Assembly (NCBI RefSeq): GCF_032854445.1
Contig: NC_088295.1
Coordinates: 91,259,805-91,319,804 of the forward strand
Source of the DNA: Liolophura sinensis
Taxonomy: Eukaryota > Mollusca > Polyplacophora > Chitonida > Chitonidae
Direction: 5' to 3'
DNA length: 60,000 nucleotides
The position numbers and the translations under genes are program-made. Shown one piece after another: positions 11,201 through 19,075 of the stretch (position 1 is its first letter; every line of letters begins with the position of its first letter). The notes beneath the pieces were generated by a model. That model worked only from the letters and a program-made list of their open reading frames with translations, made no database searches and was not told the DNA's origin.

Positions 11201-14200
11201 ATGTTTTGGTGTACACAGTATGATCAATGTTCTGTGTGTTTCTCACTGTTGTTATCACACTTCAGATGTGGATGTTATAAGGTTAACATTTTTGTGATAG
11301 TCACCTTCTTGAGTATAGTGTAGTCCCTATTGACACTGCTAACAAACTATGTAAGGTGAGAAAATATAGGTAAGTGTAACTCACATGATGAGAATGCTAG
11401 TATTTCCTTTGATGAGAATTGTCTTAACATGCCCTTGTCTGAATTGTCTGTAAAAGATACTTCATAACTGTGTTTATTTCCTTTTCAGCATTCTGCACAC
11501 ATTAATCTTGATCTATGAGAACCTATCAGCCTGTGGCAAGCAGAAGTCAGCGAGTTTCCTGGAGTACATAGCTCAGAATTTTCTCAGGCATCCATTCATG
11601 AAGCATAAGCTGAACAAACAAAACAACAAGTTACAGGTGAGTTGTTCACAGTGTGTTGTATAGGACAGATGTTAATGTATACACATCCACCCAATATGAG
11701 TTTGACACCATGAGGTTTTCCTCAGTATGTATAGATATCAACACACACACACACATCCACCCCACATGAGGTTGACGCCATAAAGTTTTTCTCAGTATGT
11801 ATAGATATCAACACACACACACACATCCACCCAACGTGATGTTGACACCATGAGGTTTTTCTCAGTATGTATAGATATATCAACACACACACACATCCAC
11901 CCCACATGAGGTTGACACCATAAAGTTTTTCTCAGTATGTATAGATATTAACACACACACATCCACCCAACTTGAGTTTTATGTCAGTGACTACACCAGC
12001 CATGTTGAGCTTACATATTTATTTATTGGAATGTTGTTTAATGTGACACTGAAGAACGTAAATGATGGCAATCTGTTTTAAGGGTGTAGGAAACGAGGGT
12101 ACCCAGGGTAAGCCACAAATCTTTGCTAACTTTTCCACAGAAGGAATAAACTTGAGGTTTAACATCGTACTTGACAATTTTAAGTCACATGATGACGAGG
12201 AGTGTAGGTGTGTGTACATAGTCTTTTTGTGGCAGGGCGAGTTCATGCCGCCACGTGCTGCCGCGACATGCTGCCGCCACTGAAGTATCATGCCAGAGAT
12301 ACCAGACATGACACCCCCACCCACTCACATTATACTGACAACGAGCCCACCAGTCCTATTTCTTTGCTGTAACCTCTCAGTGCTGAGTGTCAAGCAAGGC
12401 AGCAACAAATACCATTTTTAAAATCTTTCCTATGACCCAACTCTTGTTTGCTTTTCCAGAGAACGTGCACTGACTATAAAATTATTGTGCACATGAAATT
12501 GCGTGGTGAAAGACAAATGGTCCGGAAAAAAAAACAGTGAGCAAGTGAAATGGATAGTGCAAATAGTAAAGCGTGTCAAGCTCTGCCCTCAGCTTGTTGT
12601 GAGGGAGCAAGATTCTAGAAATTCCCAGCATAGGTTGGGTTTGAACCCAGACCTTGTGTCCCCTGTCTTGGGCTGGTGTAATTTTGTCAAATAAATTCAC
12701 CAAATCTGTCTTCTTTAAGATAATCATAGCATATGTTGCTTGTGTTTCAGACTCCTCTGTACCAGTCCGTTCAGAGACAGCTGCTTCCTGTGGTGAGCCT
12801 GCTGATGAAGTCAGGGGCAGACCCCAACATCCAGGGAAGGGTGAGTCAGACTTGTGTTTTAGTCTAGGGCAGACCCCAACATCCAGGGAAGGGTGAGTCA
12901 GACTTGTGTTTTAGTCTAGGGCAGACCCCAACATCCAGGGAAGGGTGAGTCAGACTTGTGTTTTAGTCTAGGGCAGACCCCAACATTCAGGGAAGGGTGA
13001 GTCAGACTTGTGTTTTAGTCTAGGGCAGACCCCAACATCCAGGGAAGGGTGAGTCAGACTTGTGTTTTAGTCTAGGGCAGACCCCAACATTCAGGGAAGG
13101 GTGAGTCAGACTTGTGTTTTAGTCTAGGGCAGACCCCAACATTCAGGGAAGGGTGAGTCAGACTTGTGTTTTAGTCTAGGGCAGACCTCAACATTCAGGG
13201 AAGGGTGAGTCAGACTTGTGTTTTAGTCAGGGCCTGACCCCAATATTCAGGGAAGGGTGAGTCAGACTTGTGTTTTAGACCAGGGCAGACCTCAACATTC
13301 AGTTAAGGGTGAGTCAGACTTGTGTTTCAGTCAGGGGCAGACCTCAACATTCAGGGAAGGGTGAGTCAGACTTGTGTTTTAGTCTGGGGCAGACCTCAAC
13401 ATTCAGTAAAGGGTGAGTCAGACTTGTGGTTTAGTCTGGGGCAGACCTCAATATTCAATAAAGGGTGTCAGATTCCTGTTTTAGTCCGGGGCAGCAACAT
13501 TCAGTAAAGGGTAGGTCAGACTTGTGGTTTAGTCAGGGGGGGACCTCAATATTCAGGGAACGGTGAGTCAGACTTGTGTTTTAGTCTGGAGCACACCTCA
13601 ACATTCAGTAAAAGGTGAGTCAGACTTGTGTCTTAGTTAGGGGCAGACCCCAACATTCAGTAAAGGGTGAGTCAAACTTGTGTTTTAGTCAGGGGCAGAC
13701 CCCAGTATTCAGGGAAGGTATCAGACTTGTGTTTCAGTCAGGGGCAAACCCCAGTATTCAGAGAAGGGTACAGGCTTCTGTTTTAGTCCGGGGCAGACCC
13801 CAACATTCAGCGAATGGTGCATAAGTCAGACTTTTCTCTTTGACTGACTGCAGGCTTTTCTCTTTGACTGACGCATCATGTGTGCAAGATGCGTAATGAG
13901 AGCTTTAGAGTTCAACTGTTCCATCTCACATTTAATATTTATTTATTTATTTGATTGGTGTTTTACGCCGTACTCAAGAATATTTCACTTATACGACGGC
14001 GGCCAGCACCAGCCCGGGGGAAACCCACGACCATCCGCAAGTTGCTGACAGACCTTCCGACTTACGGCCGGAGAGGAAGCCAGCATGAGCTGGACTTGAA
14101 CTCACAGCGACCGCATTGGTGAGAGGCTCCTGGGTTATTACGCTGCGCTAGCGCGCTAACCGACTGAGCCACGGAGGCCCCCACATTTAATACAACATAC

Positions 14201-17200
14201 AACAATTATAATGGTACATTATTGAGGTTTCTTTCTGTGGACCTCTACAGGAAGTGTGTATATACATGTAGTATGCCTTTGATGGGAAGACCATTGTCCA
14301 GAACTGTCACAAGCCCATGTCCATGGTGATGTATCTCAGATACATACAAGCTGTGCCTTCTTCATAAAACTGTGCAACATGTGTATGACCTTGAAGGTTC
14401 TTGTCTTGTCTTGTGCAGTGTGAGAAGCTGCCAGAAAGAATACCTCGGCTGGAAGGCCCTCTTCATGCAGCTGCCAGTCTCGGAGATGAAGGTCTGCCAT
14501 TGGTCATCTGTTTAGTGAAGGCGGAGTCGACTGACATCAACCTACAAAACACACTGGGTGAGTAGAAAGGTGTGCACACCTGTGGTGAGCTATAGGCTGA
14601 GTGAGGGATGGGGTTTAGAACTGTAATATTAAATGATGTCTGACATCAAACTCATGCCTGGCGTTTTTACATTTACGTGTGGATCTAATAAAATATGTTA
14701 TATTCATCAATAATGTACATGTGAATGTAATAAAATATGTTATTATCATAAAATATGTACATGTAGACGTAATAAAATATGTTATAATCTTGACACATGT
14801 ACATGTAGATGTAATAAAATATGTTATAATCATGACACATGTAAAAGTAGATGTAATAAGATCTGTTATAATCATGAAATATGTACATGTATGGGAGGGT
14901 GAATAAATCATAAATACGTGTAGTTATTCAGGCCTTGGCTTTCTCTCTCTTTGCAGGTGAAACCCCACTCCACATTGCTGCCAAAGAACATGGCTCAATC
15001 TACACTGACAGAGAAGGCCAGACTAGAATCAAGAGCTGTGTCAGGCTGGTCAAGCTACTGATGGGTTTTGGGGCCGACACGCAGGTCAAGGTAACACATA
15101 GCAAAAGTTTTCACTGTAATATGTCAGTACTTTAATAGAAAATTGATGATTCACTAAACTGTTGATTCACAGTGGATGAAAGATAATATCTTTTCCACAG
15201 CTCAAATGTTATTAAGTAAGTGTCAAAAGATCAATGGAAGCCTAAAACTGGGCATAGATGAACCTTGCCTCTGGGAGAGCAACTCAGAGCAACTGAAGGC
15301 AACTGGCAACATCGGATCGGGCGCTGATTTTAGTCAGCTTGGGTTGATTTGGGATGAGTGACAGTTGCTTACACAGCAACCGCTCAGATTTGAACATGTT
15401 CTTCATGTATTGTTTTTCAAAGCATCCAGTTTTATCGATCAATGCATGCTGGGGCCCAGTTGTTCACAGTTGTTCACAATCACAAGGTTTTGTTAAAATT
15501 TTCAATATAAGCATTATGCGTACGTTGACTTTGTCAAGTTGGACCAGTTGCTGATGATCATAAGTTCACCTATGCACAGCTTTAAAATCCATTAGTTTAG
15601 TTTGGAAAAACATTCATTTCCATCCGTTATATCTGAATAAGAATGGCATGCAGTACTGTCCACACTTGTGCATGTGATACCCTGACGCAGGAGCACATGC
15701 ACTTTCATTACAGTACACATCAGTAACAATGAAACTAAACATGCATGTTCTGAGTATTTCAGATTTACAGTGAGTTTTTCCTAATTCTGTTATTATGTCT
15801 CATAAAGTGATTCTTGGTTTCCATTGATCAGTAAACTATCACATGATATTTCTCAAAACATAATGTACATGTACAACAATGTGACAATCCAAAGAAATAC
15901 CAAGCTCAAAATAAAATTACCCATGTTCACTGGGCACTGTTCTCATGCTAATTAATATCCAGTGATCACGCCTGTTTGATCCTTTTACGTATTCTCTTGC
16001 TTGTTTGTAAAGTTAAAAATTAACGAATCAATGCCCTCCTCTGCTATCAATGTACAAGTCCATCGATTTACAGCACTATAAAACGGAGCATGTGCACTGT
16101 TTTTTAGGTATAATAAAATGTATGATATCACATGATGTGAGATGGGAATTGACAAGTCAGGCAAGTGAAATTCAGCCTGTGCTTTGGTTGAATATCACCT
16201 CTCTGGAGGTGACATTTCCTGATATGCCATCCCTCAGCAATGCACCATCTGCATAATAGCCTACCAGGTATAGTGGAATTGTGGAGAGTACAATGTTTTA
16301 AGTATGCACTCATAGAATATCACCTCTCTGGTGCTGACAATTCCTGATCATTAAGCCATCCCTCAGCAATGCACTATTTGCATAATATAAACAGTTTGTA
16401 TGACTCATCATTGTCTCTTCCTGTAGGACTTCAAGTCTGGGAAGACTCCTGTTATGTTGGCTATAGAAACAAAAGATATCATTTTGGTGAAGACGATATT
16501 GGAATGTTGTAACCCGCGAGATACTCATGCACTCCTTAATGACGGCACCTACGACCTGAACACTTGTATGCACCTGGCCCTAGGACTGCGAGGGATGGGA
16601 CAAGCCAAGCATGTGGAACTGGTACGCATGTTACTGAAGAAAGGGGGTGAGGCAGAGAATGAGAACAACACTAACCTCAAGGCCAAGGATATGGCACCTA
16701 ATGTTGTAAGTACTTGAGACTTCAGTCGTTCATTCAGTTCTTCCGTATGATTGTAGTAATGTCAGTTGCATTGGCATGAGAGCATCCCAGGCTCAGATGG
16801 TAAAAGCCATGGTTTGCTGCGACTGCCAGGCCTTTGATCAGTGAGCTGGCTACAAGTCAGGCAGTTCACCTGTCACCTGGTGACTGATCAGCTGTCACAC
16901 ACCATGTCAGCTAGAATGTGACTTTTGAAAATATCTGACAGGTATTGAGAAAGCTTGAAGTGATGCTTCCAGCTCCATTCGTATTTAACAGATGTGCTTT
17001 TCATTTGCTGTTATGATGAAACTATGCATATTCATGAAATATGCCTGGCTAGGGATATAAGAAATCATGTCATTTTGACAGTGTAAAGCTTGTGAAATAG
17101 TGTGAAAAAAACATATATGAAGTTATGGGTCAAAATACAAAATATCACGTGACATAGTCAGTAGACCTGCCATGTGTGATGACATGTCGGAGTTACCTCT

Positions 17201-17282
17201 GGCCTTTACTGTTTACCTATTGTAATCTGTGATCTCTGTTTTCTTCCTACAGTTTAAAAAGGCCAGCAAGATCTCAGGTTAG
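1751..17282 (+). CDS. Atypical (nuclear-type) I-kappa-B protein, ankyrin repeats; whole gene, 10 coding exons
   Basis: Ten exons (1751-2234, 8032-8216, 9428-10817, 11145-11184, 11489-11636, 12751-12840, 14419-14557, 14957-15090, 16427-16705, 17253-17282) have GT/AG borders and join without a phase conflict to 2,919 nt, a predicted 972 residues plus TAG. Residues 1-686 are low-complexity, Ser/Pro/Thr/Gln-rich and contain two coding minisatellites. Residues 687-963 form about six ankyrin repeats; the first has DEDGDS-ILH, a form typical of I-kappa-B first repeats. A long disordered N-terminus before the ankyrin domain is what I-kappa-B-zeta and BCL3-type proteins have. In that family the ankyrin domain binds NF-kappa-B/Rel dimers and acts as a nuclear co-regulator. 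I see no DSGxxS degron of cytoplasmic I-kappa-B, which fits but does not prove the nuclear class. The orthologue (NFKBIZ, BCL3 or NFKBID) cannot be fixed by eye. An upstream in-frame TAA at 1724 supports the first ATG, but a noncoding or alternative 5' exon is possible. Confidence 0.85.
2320..2600. repeat. Degenerate ~32-bp repeat (GCTTCATCATGACCATTCAG)
   Basis: Seven or more imperfect copies of a unit combining AGTGCTTAGTGCTTCATCATG and ACCATTCAGGTAGTG lie in intron 1. The unit is related to the array at 4.9-5.6 kb, which shares TCATTCAGATAGTGCTTACA. Confidence 0.85.
2664..4315. repeat. 34-bp minisatellite in a three-fold higher-order repeat
   Basis: Units TTTAGACGCTATACACGGGA + TATACAACTTTCCG repeat at about 2664-3140, 3355-3695 and 3905-4315. 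The three blocks are separated by near-identical ~180-bp spacers starting near 2484, 3177 and 3735 (CATGACCATTTAGATAGTGC ... GACGATAAAGAAGTATAAAA). A whole block plus spacer was therefore duplicated at least twice. Units alternate AACTTT and AATTTT variants. It lies in intron 1 and is not coding. Confidence 0.95.
4905..5575. repeat. 29-bp minisatellite (TAGTGCTTACAGGAGTTTCA + TCATTCAGA), about 22 copies
   Basis: An imperfect array in intron 1 whose units contain CTTACAG and CATTCAG, both acceptor-like AG ends. It is related in sequence to the array at 2.3-2.6 kb. No coding frame is supported. Confidence 0.92.
5576..8031. other. Intron 1, distal part: no gene or array recognised
   Basis: AT-rich intronic DNA. 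A short AAAT run lies at about 5,818-5,845. Open frames of 60-98 codons (for example on the minus strand at 7958-8254) overlap real exon 2 or are AT-rich chance frames. Nothing else was identified. Confidence 0.6.
8032..8216 (+). CDS. I-kappa-B-like gene, coding exon 2 (residues 162-223)
   Basis: The acceptor GTGTGTTTTAG precedes 8032 and the donor GTAAGA follows 8216. The frame is Ser/Lys/Glu-rich with a short charged helix (KAAKELSNLLKTLSVKDEE) and no known domain. Exit phase 0 matches the next exon at 9428. A 71-bp tandem array starts at the donor base. Confidence 0.75.
8217..9300 (+). repeat. 70/71-bp minisatellite beginning exactly at the exon 2 donor (about 15 copies)
   Basis: Units run from GTAATGAGCCTGGTTGTGTC to GGGGTGACAGCTTG. 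The first unit, 8217-8286, begins with the real donor GTAAGA. Its upstream neighbour GATGACAGTGTG resembles the unit end GGTGACAGCTTG only in part, so an exon origin is weaker than in the 52-bp and 47-bp arrays. Copies fall into alternating subtypes (TATCGT/TCTCAT, AAGTGG/ACATGG), which implies higher-order duplication. Confidence 0.92.
9428..10817 (+). CDS. I-kappa-B-like gene, large exon 3 (Ser/Pro/Thr-rich N-terminal region, residues 224-686)
   Basis: The acceptor ATTTCAG precedes 9428 and the donor GTGAGT starts at 10818 in phase 1. The 463 residues open with a short acidic helix, then become Ser/Pro/Tyr/Thr-rich with many SP and TP pairs, consistent with a disordered, phosphorylated transactivation or PEST-like region. 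From about 10,501 six 12-residue units (of the type QGSTVPPTQYAG) form a 36-bp coding minisatellite. The frame runs on past the donor to a stop at 10865, so intron retention would end the protein before the ankyrin domain. Confidence 0.85.
10501..10715 (+). repeat. 36-bp coding minisatellite inside exon 3 (six 12-residue units)
   Basis: Consecutive units of the type QGSTVPPTQYAG, QGSAVTPTHYKE, QGSTVPPTQYAG, QGSSATPTRYAG, HCSPLTLTHNNG and QGSPIVQPSADR are in frame. The repeat is 36 nt and keeps the frame, so copy number can vary without frameshift. Confidence 0.85.
10818..11144 (+). other. Intron 3 of the I-kappa-B-like gene
   Basis: A short intron bounded by GTGAGT and TTTTTTCAG. It contains an in-frame stop at 10865 relative to exon 3. 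No other feature is seen. Confidence 0.6.
11145..11184 (+). CDS. I-kappa-B-like gene, 40-nt exon 4 (start of ankyrin repeat 1)
   Basis: This small exon lies between TTTTTTCAG and GTGAAT. Reading in phase from exon 3 gives SHLLFEYTDEDGD, which joins exon 5 as ...DGDSILH. That junction rebuilds a typical I-kappa-B first ankyrin repeat, so both splice sites are well supported although the exon is tiny. Confidence 0.85.
11489..11636 (+). CDS. I-kappa-B-like gene, exon 5 (ankyrin repeat 1)
   Basis: The acceptor CCTTTTCAG and donor GTGAGT enclose a frame beginning ILHTLILIYENL and ending NKLQ in phase 0. It is the helical part of ankyrin repeat 1, with an insertion relative to the 33-residue consensus (residues 700-749). 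A ~70-bp CA-containing array lies in the following intron. Confidence 0.85.
11684..11970. repeat. ~70-bp array with (AC)n cores, five copies
   Basis: Each unit contains ACACACACATCCACCC, a GAGGTTGACACCAT segment and TTTTTCTCAGTATGTATAGA. CATCCAC recurs at about 11686, 11754, 11824, 11894 and 11960. It lies in intron 5. Confidence 0.9.
12035..12440 (-). repeat. Diverged SINE-like repeat, family 2 (copy 1)
   Basis: It shares a GTTTAACATCGTACTTGACA-type block, then GATGACGA and a later GTGCTGAGTGTCAAGC block, with the repeats at 39,725-40,085 and 52,010-52,390. The 52-kb copy has a tRNA-like head on the minus strand, which sets the orientation. Ends are approximate. Confidence 0.65.
12751..12840 (+). 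CDS. I-kappa-B-like gene, exon 6 (ankyrin repeat 2)
   Basis: The acceptor CTTGTGTTTCAG precedes 12751 and the donor GTGAGT starts at 12841. The exon is 30 codons in phase 0/0, starting TPLYQSV and ending LLMKSGADPNIQGR. The last ~27 nt and the donor are the seed of the 52-bp tandem array that fills the next kilobase. Confidence 0.9.
12841..13830 (+). repeat. 52-bp minisatellite seeded by exon 6 end plus splice donor (about 19 copies)
   Basis: Units start GTGAGTCAGACTTGTGTTTT and end with the last ~27 nt of exon 6 (GGGCAGACCCCAACATCCAG and so on). The donor recurs at 12841, 12893 and 12945 with exact 52-bp spacing. The first six to eight units are nearly identical; distal ones are more diverged and some contain deletions. 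Each unit also has CTTGTGTTT(T/C)AG, matching the acceptor of exon 6. The unit therefore looks like a miniature exon 6 with its middle deleted. Confidence 0.95.
13331..13360 (+). other. Candidate 30-nt in-frame mini-exon (one of several in the 52-bp array)
   Basis: A TGTGTTTCAG acceptor-like end at 13330 and GTGAGT at 13361 enclose exactly ten codons in the phase of the surrounding introns (0/0), reading SGADLNIQGR. An equivalent unit at 12863-12892 reads SRADPNIQGR. If spliced in, it would add an extra ankyrin loop without a frame change. No branch point or expression evidence can be seen; it may never be used. Confidence 0.3.
13938..14181 (-). repeat. tRNA-headed SINE, family 1 (full length, 11-bp target duplication)
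   Basis: On the minus strand the element starts GGGGCCTCCGTGGCTCAGTC (A-box-like TGGCTCAGTCGG), has a B-box-like GAGTTCAAGTCC, then a conserved central region, and ends in an AAAT-rich tail. CACATTTAATA flanks it at 13927-13937 and 14182-14192. It is transcribed, if at all, against the host gene, and lies in intron 6 just after the 52-bp array. Confidence 0.92.
14193..14418 (+). other. Distal part of intron 6
   Basis: Single-copy intron sequence leading to a run of CTTGTCTTGTCTTGTGCAG before exon 7. Nothing else is recognised. Confidence 0.5.
14419..14557 (+). CDS. I-kappa-B-like gene, exon 7 (ankyrin repeat 3)
   Basis: The acceptor CTTGTGCAG precedes 14419 and the donor GTGAGT starts at 14558, exit phase 1. 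The product contains LEGPLHAAASLGDEGLPLVI and ends INLQNTLG, a clear ankyrin repeat plus the start of the next. Confidence 0.9.
14680..14895. repeat. 42-bp AT-rich array, five copies
   Basis: Units hold GTAGATGTAATAAAATATGT + TATAATCATGACACATGTACAT. Since 42 is a multiple of 3, both strands show short repetitive open frames (VDVIKYVIIMTHVH and its antisense), which I treat as by-products of the repeat. It lies in intron 7. Confidence 0.9.
14957..15090 (+). CDS. I-kappa-B-like gene, exon 8 (ankyrin repeat 4)
   Basis: The acceptor CTTTGCAG and donor GTAACA are in phase (1 in, 0 out). The product begins GETPLHIAAKEHG and ends LLMGFGADTQVK, the canonical TPLHxAA...LLxxGAD ankyrin pattern with an insertion of about 12 residues between the helices. 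Confidence 0.92.
15091..16426 (+). other. Intron 8; contains one ~75-bp direct repeat
   Basis: The only structure seen is a direct repeat: ATATCACCTCTCTGG...CCATCCCTCAGCAATGCACCATC starting at about 16,191 and again at about 16,316. Frames of 60-87 codons here are unremarkable. The copies diverge at several positions. Confidence 0.6.
16427..16705 (+). CDS. I-kappa-B-like gene, exon 9 (ankyrin repeats 5 and 6)
   Basis: The acceptor TTCCTGTAG and donor GTAAGT enclose 93 codons in phase 0. The product starts DFKSGKTPVMLAIETKD (repeat 5) and continues through NTCMHLALGL...VELVRMLLKKGGE (repeat 6), ending KAKDMAPNV. This is the end of the ankyrin domain (residues 871-963). Confidence 0.92.
16706..17252 (+). 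other. Intron 9 of the I-kappa-B-like gene, nothing recognised
   Basis: The intron is bounded by GTAAGT and TTCCTACAG, mostly single-copy and AT-rich. Confidence 0.5.
17253..17282 (+). CDS. I-kappa-B-like gene, terminal exon 10 coding part
   Basis: The acceptor TTCCTACAG precedes 17253. Nine codons (FKKASKISG) are followed by TAG at 17280-17282. The phase agrees with exon 9. The 3' UTR follows directly and carries its own short tandem array. Confidence 0.8.
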   Translation, partial: FKKASKISG

Positions 17283-18604
17283 CAGGACTGTTCTGCATCT
17301 GTTAATGCTGAGTGTTGAGATCCAGGCCATCTTCATCCAGGGATCCTGTAGGTGAGAGAAGATGGCCTGATCATCTACATTCCTCTGTGGAAGTGTGGAG
17401 AATAACAGACAGGATTTGGCCTGTATATCAACATTTAGGAACCCTCTGTAGGAGTGTCATGAGTAACGGACAGGATTTGGCCCATACATCCAGATTTAGG
17501 AACCCTCTGTAGGAGTGTTATGACAGACAGATTTGGCCCATACATCCAGATTTATGAACCCTCTGTAGGAGTTTCATGAGTAACAAACAGGATTTGGCCT
17601 GTACATCCAGATTTAGAAACCCTGTGTGGAAGTGTGGAGAGAAACTAACAAGAGGTGGAATATACATTCAGATTCATGACACTCAGCTACAGTGTTGCAT
17701 TTCTCAGTGTGAAGACTGAGCATGTTTCGTGCTAAGCAGAATGACTCTCCTTCAGTGTATGAGAACATTAATCTGACAATGGCAAAAGAGCGCCAAGGTA
17801 GATTGATACACAATTTGGCATTGGTGTATGATTTTATAGGCCTAAATGTGTGTATATATAGATGAGTTATAATGACGAATGTTGAGTGGCAGCTAACAAA
17901 TAATCTGTGTTTAAAATTGTCAGATGATGTAAGCAGCTAAAAACATGTATCATATGTGAATCGTAACACCTCATATATCTGTCATGGAGGTTATTAAGAC
18001 AAAGTCTATTTTTGATAAGGTTCATTGACCACGTTTTGCATATAAGCGGGTGTAAATTTCGGTGATTTTTATACATTACTGCCTTGCTCTCATATGTTCT
18101 TGTGGTAATGAATATTGGTTAAAATCAGGGAGGCCAGGGATCATTGTCCATGGGTCGGTCATCTGCAGTCCAGATTTGGCTCTCCTGGCACAACCAATTG
18201 TGTTCATGAGACTATCTGAGCAATCTCGCAGATTATTTAAGATCTTTGGCAGAGGTACACTAGTTTGATCTTTTGAGATGTCCGGACATTTTGACTTTTC
18301 TTTTGTGTAGGTAAGTCATTGCTGAAGCATGCAGCCGAAGCCGATCTGAACTAGACTAATTACGTCACCTGCTCAGACTTATGTCACCTGCTCAAATGCA
18401 TATCACCTGACCACCATAGATCGTCTGCGGCCTCTTGGGTGTTTGGGGTGTACCATGTGAAGGCCTTTTTTGGAGTCTGTCTATTTCCCTCCATTGTCCA
18501 CGATCGTGTTAGTGAAATATTCATAAGTGCGACGATAAATCCCTGTAGAATAAGATATTTGTCAGTTTTCCTTAAGTGGGTGTTTAAAGCACAAATGAAA
18601 TAAA
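17283..18604 (+). other. Presumed 3' UTR and downstream flank of the I-kappa-B-like gene
   Basis: No coding frame is convincing here. A ~60-bp repeat occupies about 17,330-17,660. The first plain AATAAA I noticed after the stop is at 18,599-18,604, just before an A-rich run, so the transcript could end near 18,620. The actual poly(A) site is unknown. Confidence 0.35.
17330..17660 (+). repeat. ~60-bp array in the presumed 3' UTR, about five copies
   Basis: Units contain ACAGGATTTGGCC (about 17,413, 17,473, 17,531, 17,591), CATCCAGATTTAGGAACC and CTCTGTAGGAGTGTCATGAG. It starts about 50 bp after the stop codon, so it should be in the mature mRNA. Confidence 0.85.
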
Positions 18605-18837
18605 AAAAATATATAAAAGCGAATGACGGACGTGGTTGTTGCATGTATGCATGCACGTGTTGTTATGGTGAACAACTGAATGATGCTAAGCTTCTTCCAG
18701 TTCATCCACATGCCACCACTTCTGATAATGTTTTTATTTTCAGTTTTTATCCTGACGAATCCCCTTCCATTTTTGGCAGTCGCGTTGCGCATTGTTGCAC
18801 AAGGGACTTGTTTATTTGTGGCTTGCTGTATTCTCAG

Positions 18838-19075
18838 GCCCTGAGGGCCTCTGTGGCCCATGGGGTTAGCACACCAGCTCTGCGTCCGTCACCAGTGCGG
18901 TCGCTGTGAGTTGACAAGTCCAGCTCATGCTGGCTCCCTCTCCGGTCGTACGTTGAAAGTCTGTCAGCAACCTGCGTATGGTCGGGGGCTTCTTCCCATC
19001 ATGGTGCTGGCCGGCGTCGTATAATTGAAATATTCTTGAGTCCGGCGTAAGACTCAAATAAATAAATATTATGAT
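18838..19075 (+). repeat. tRNA-headed SINE, family 1 (near full length)
   Basis: It starts GGGCCTCTGTGGCCCATGGG, keeps GCGGTCGCTGTGAGTT, and ends AATATTCTTGAGTCCGGCGT then (AAAT)n. It is more diverged than the copy at 13.9 kb. No clean target duplication was found. Confidence 0.88.

Noticed and set aside
11094-11297. 67-codon ORF starting MKDVYRDC
   Set aside because: It overlaps 40-nt exon 4 in a frame that does not continue the ankyrin protein; the spliced reading is better supported.
14096-14181. tRNA gene
   Set aside because: The A- and B-box-like sequences belong to the head of a dispersed SINE; no complete cloverleaf with anticodon could be drawn.
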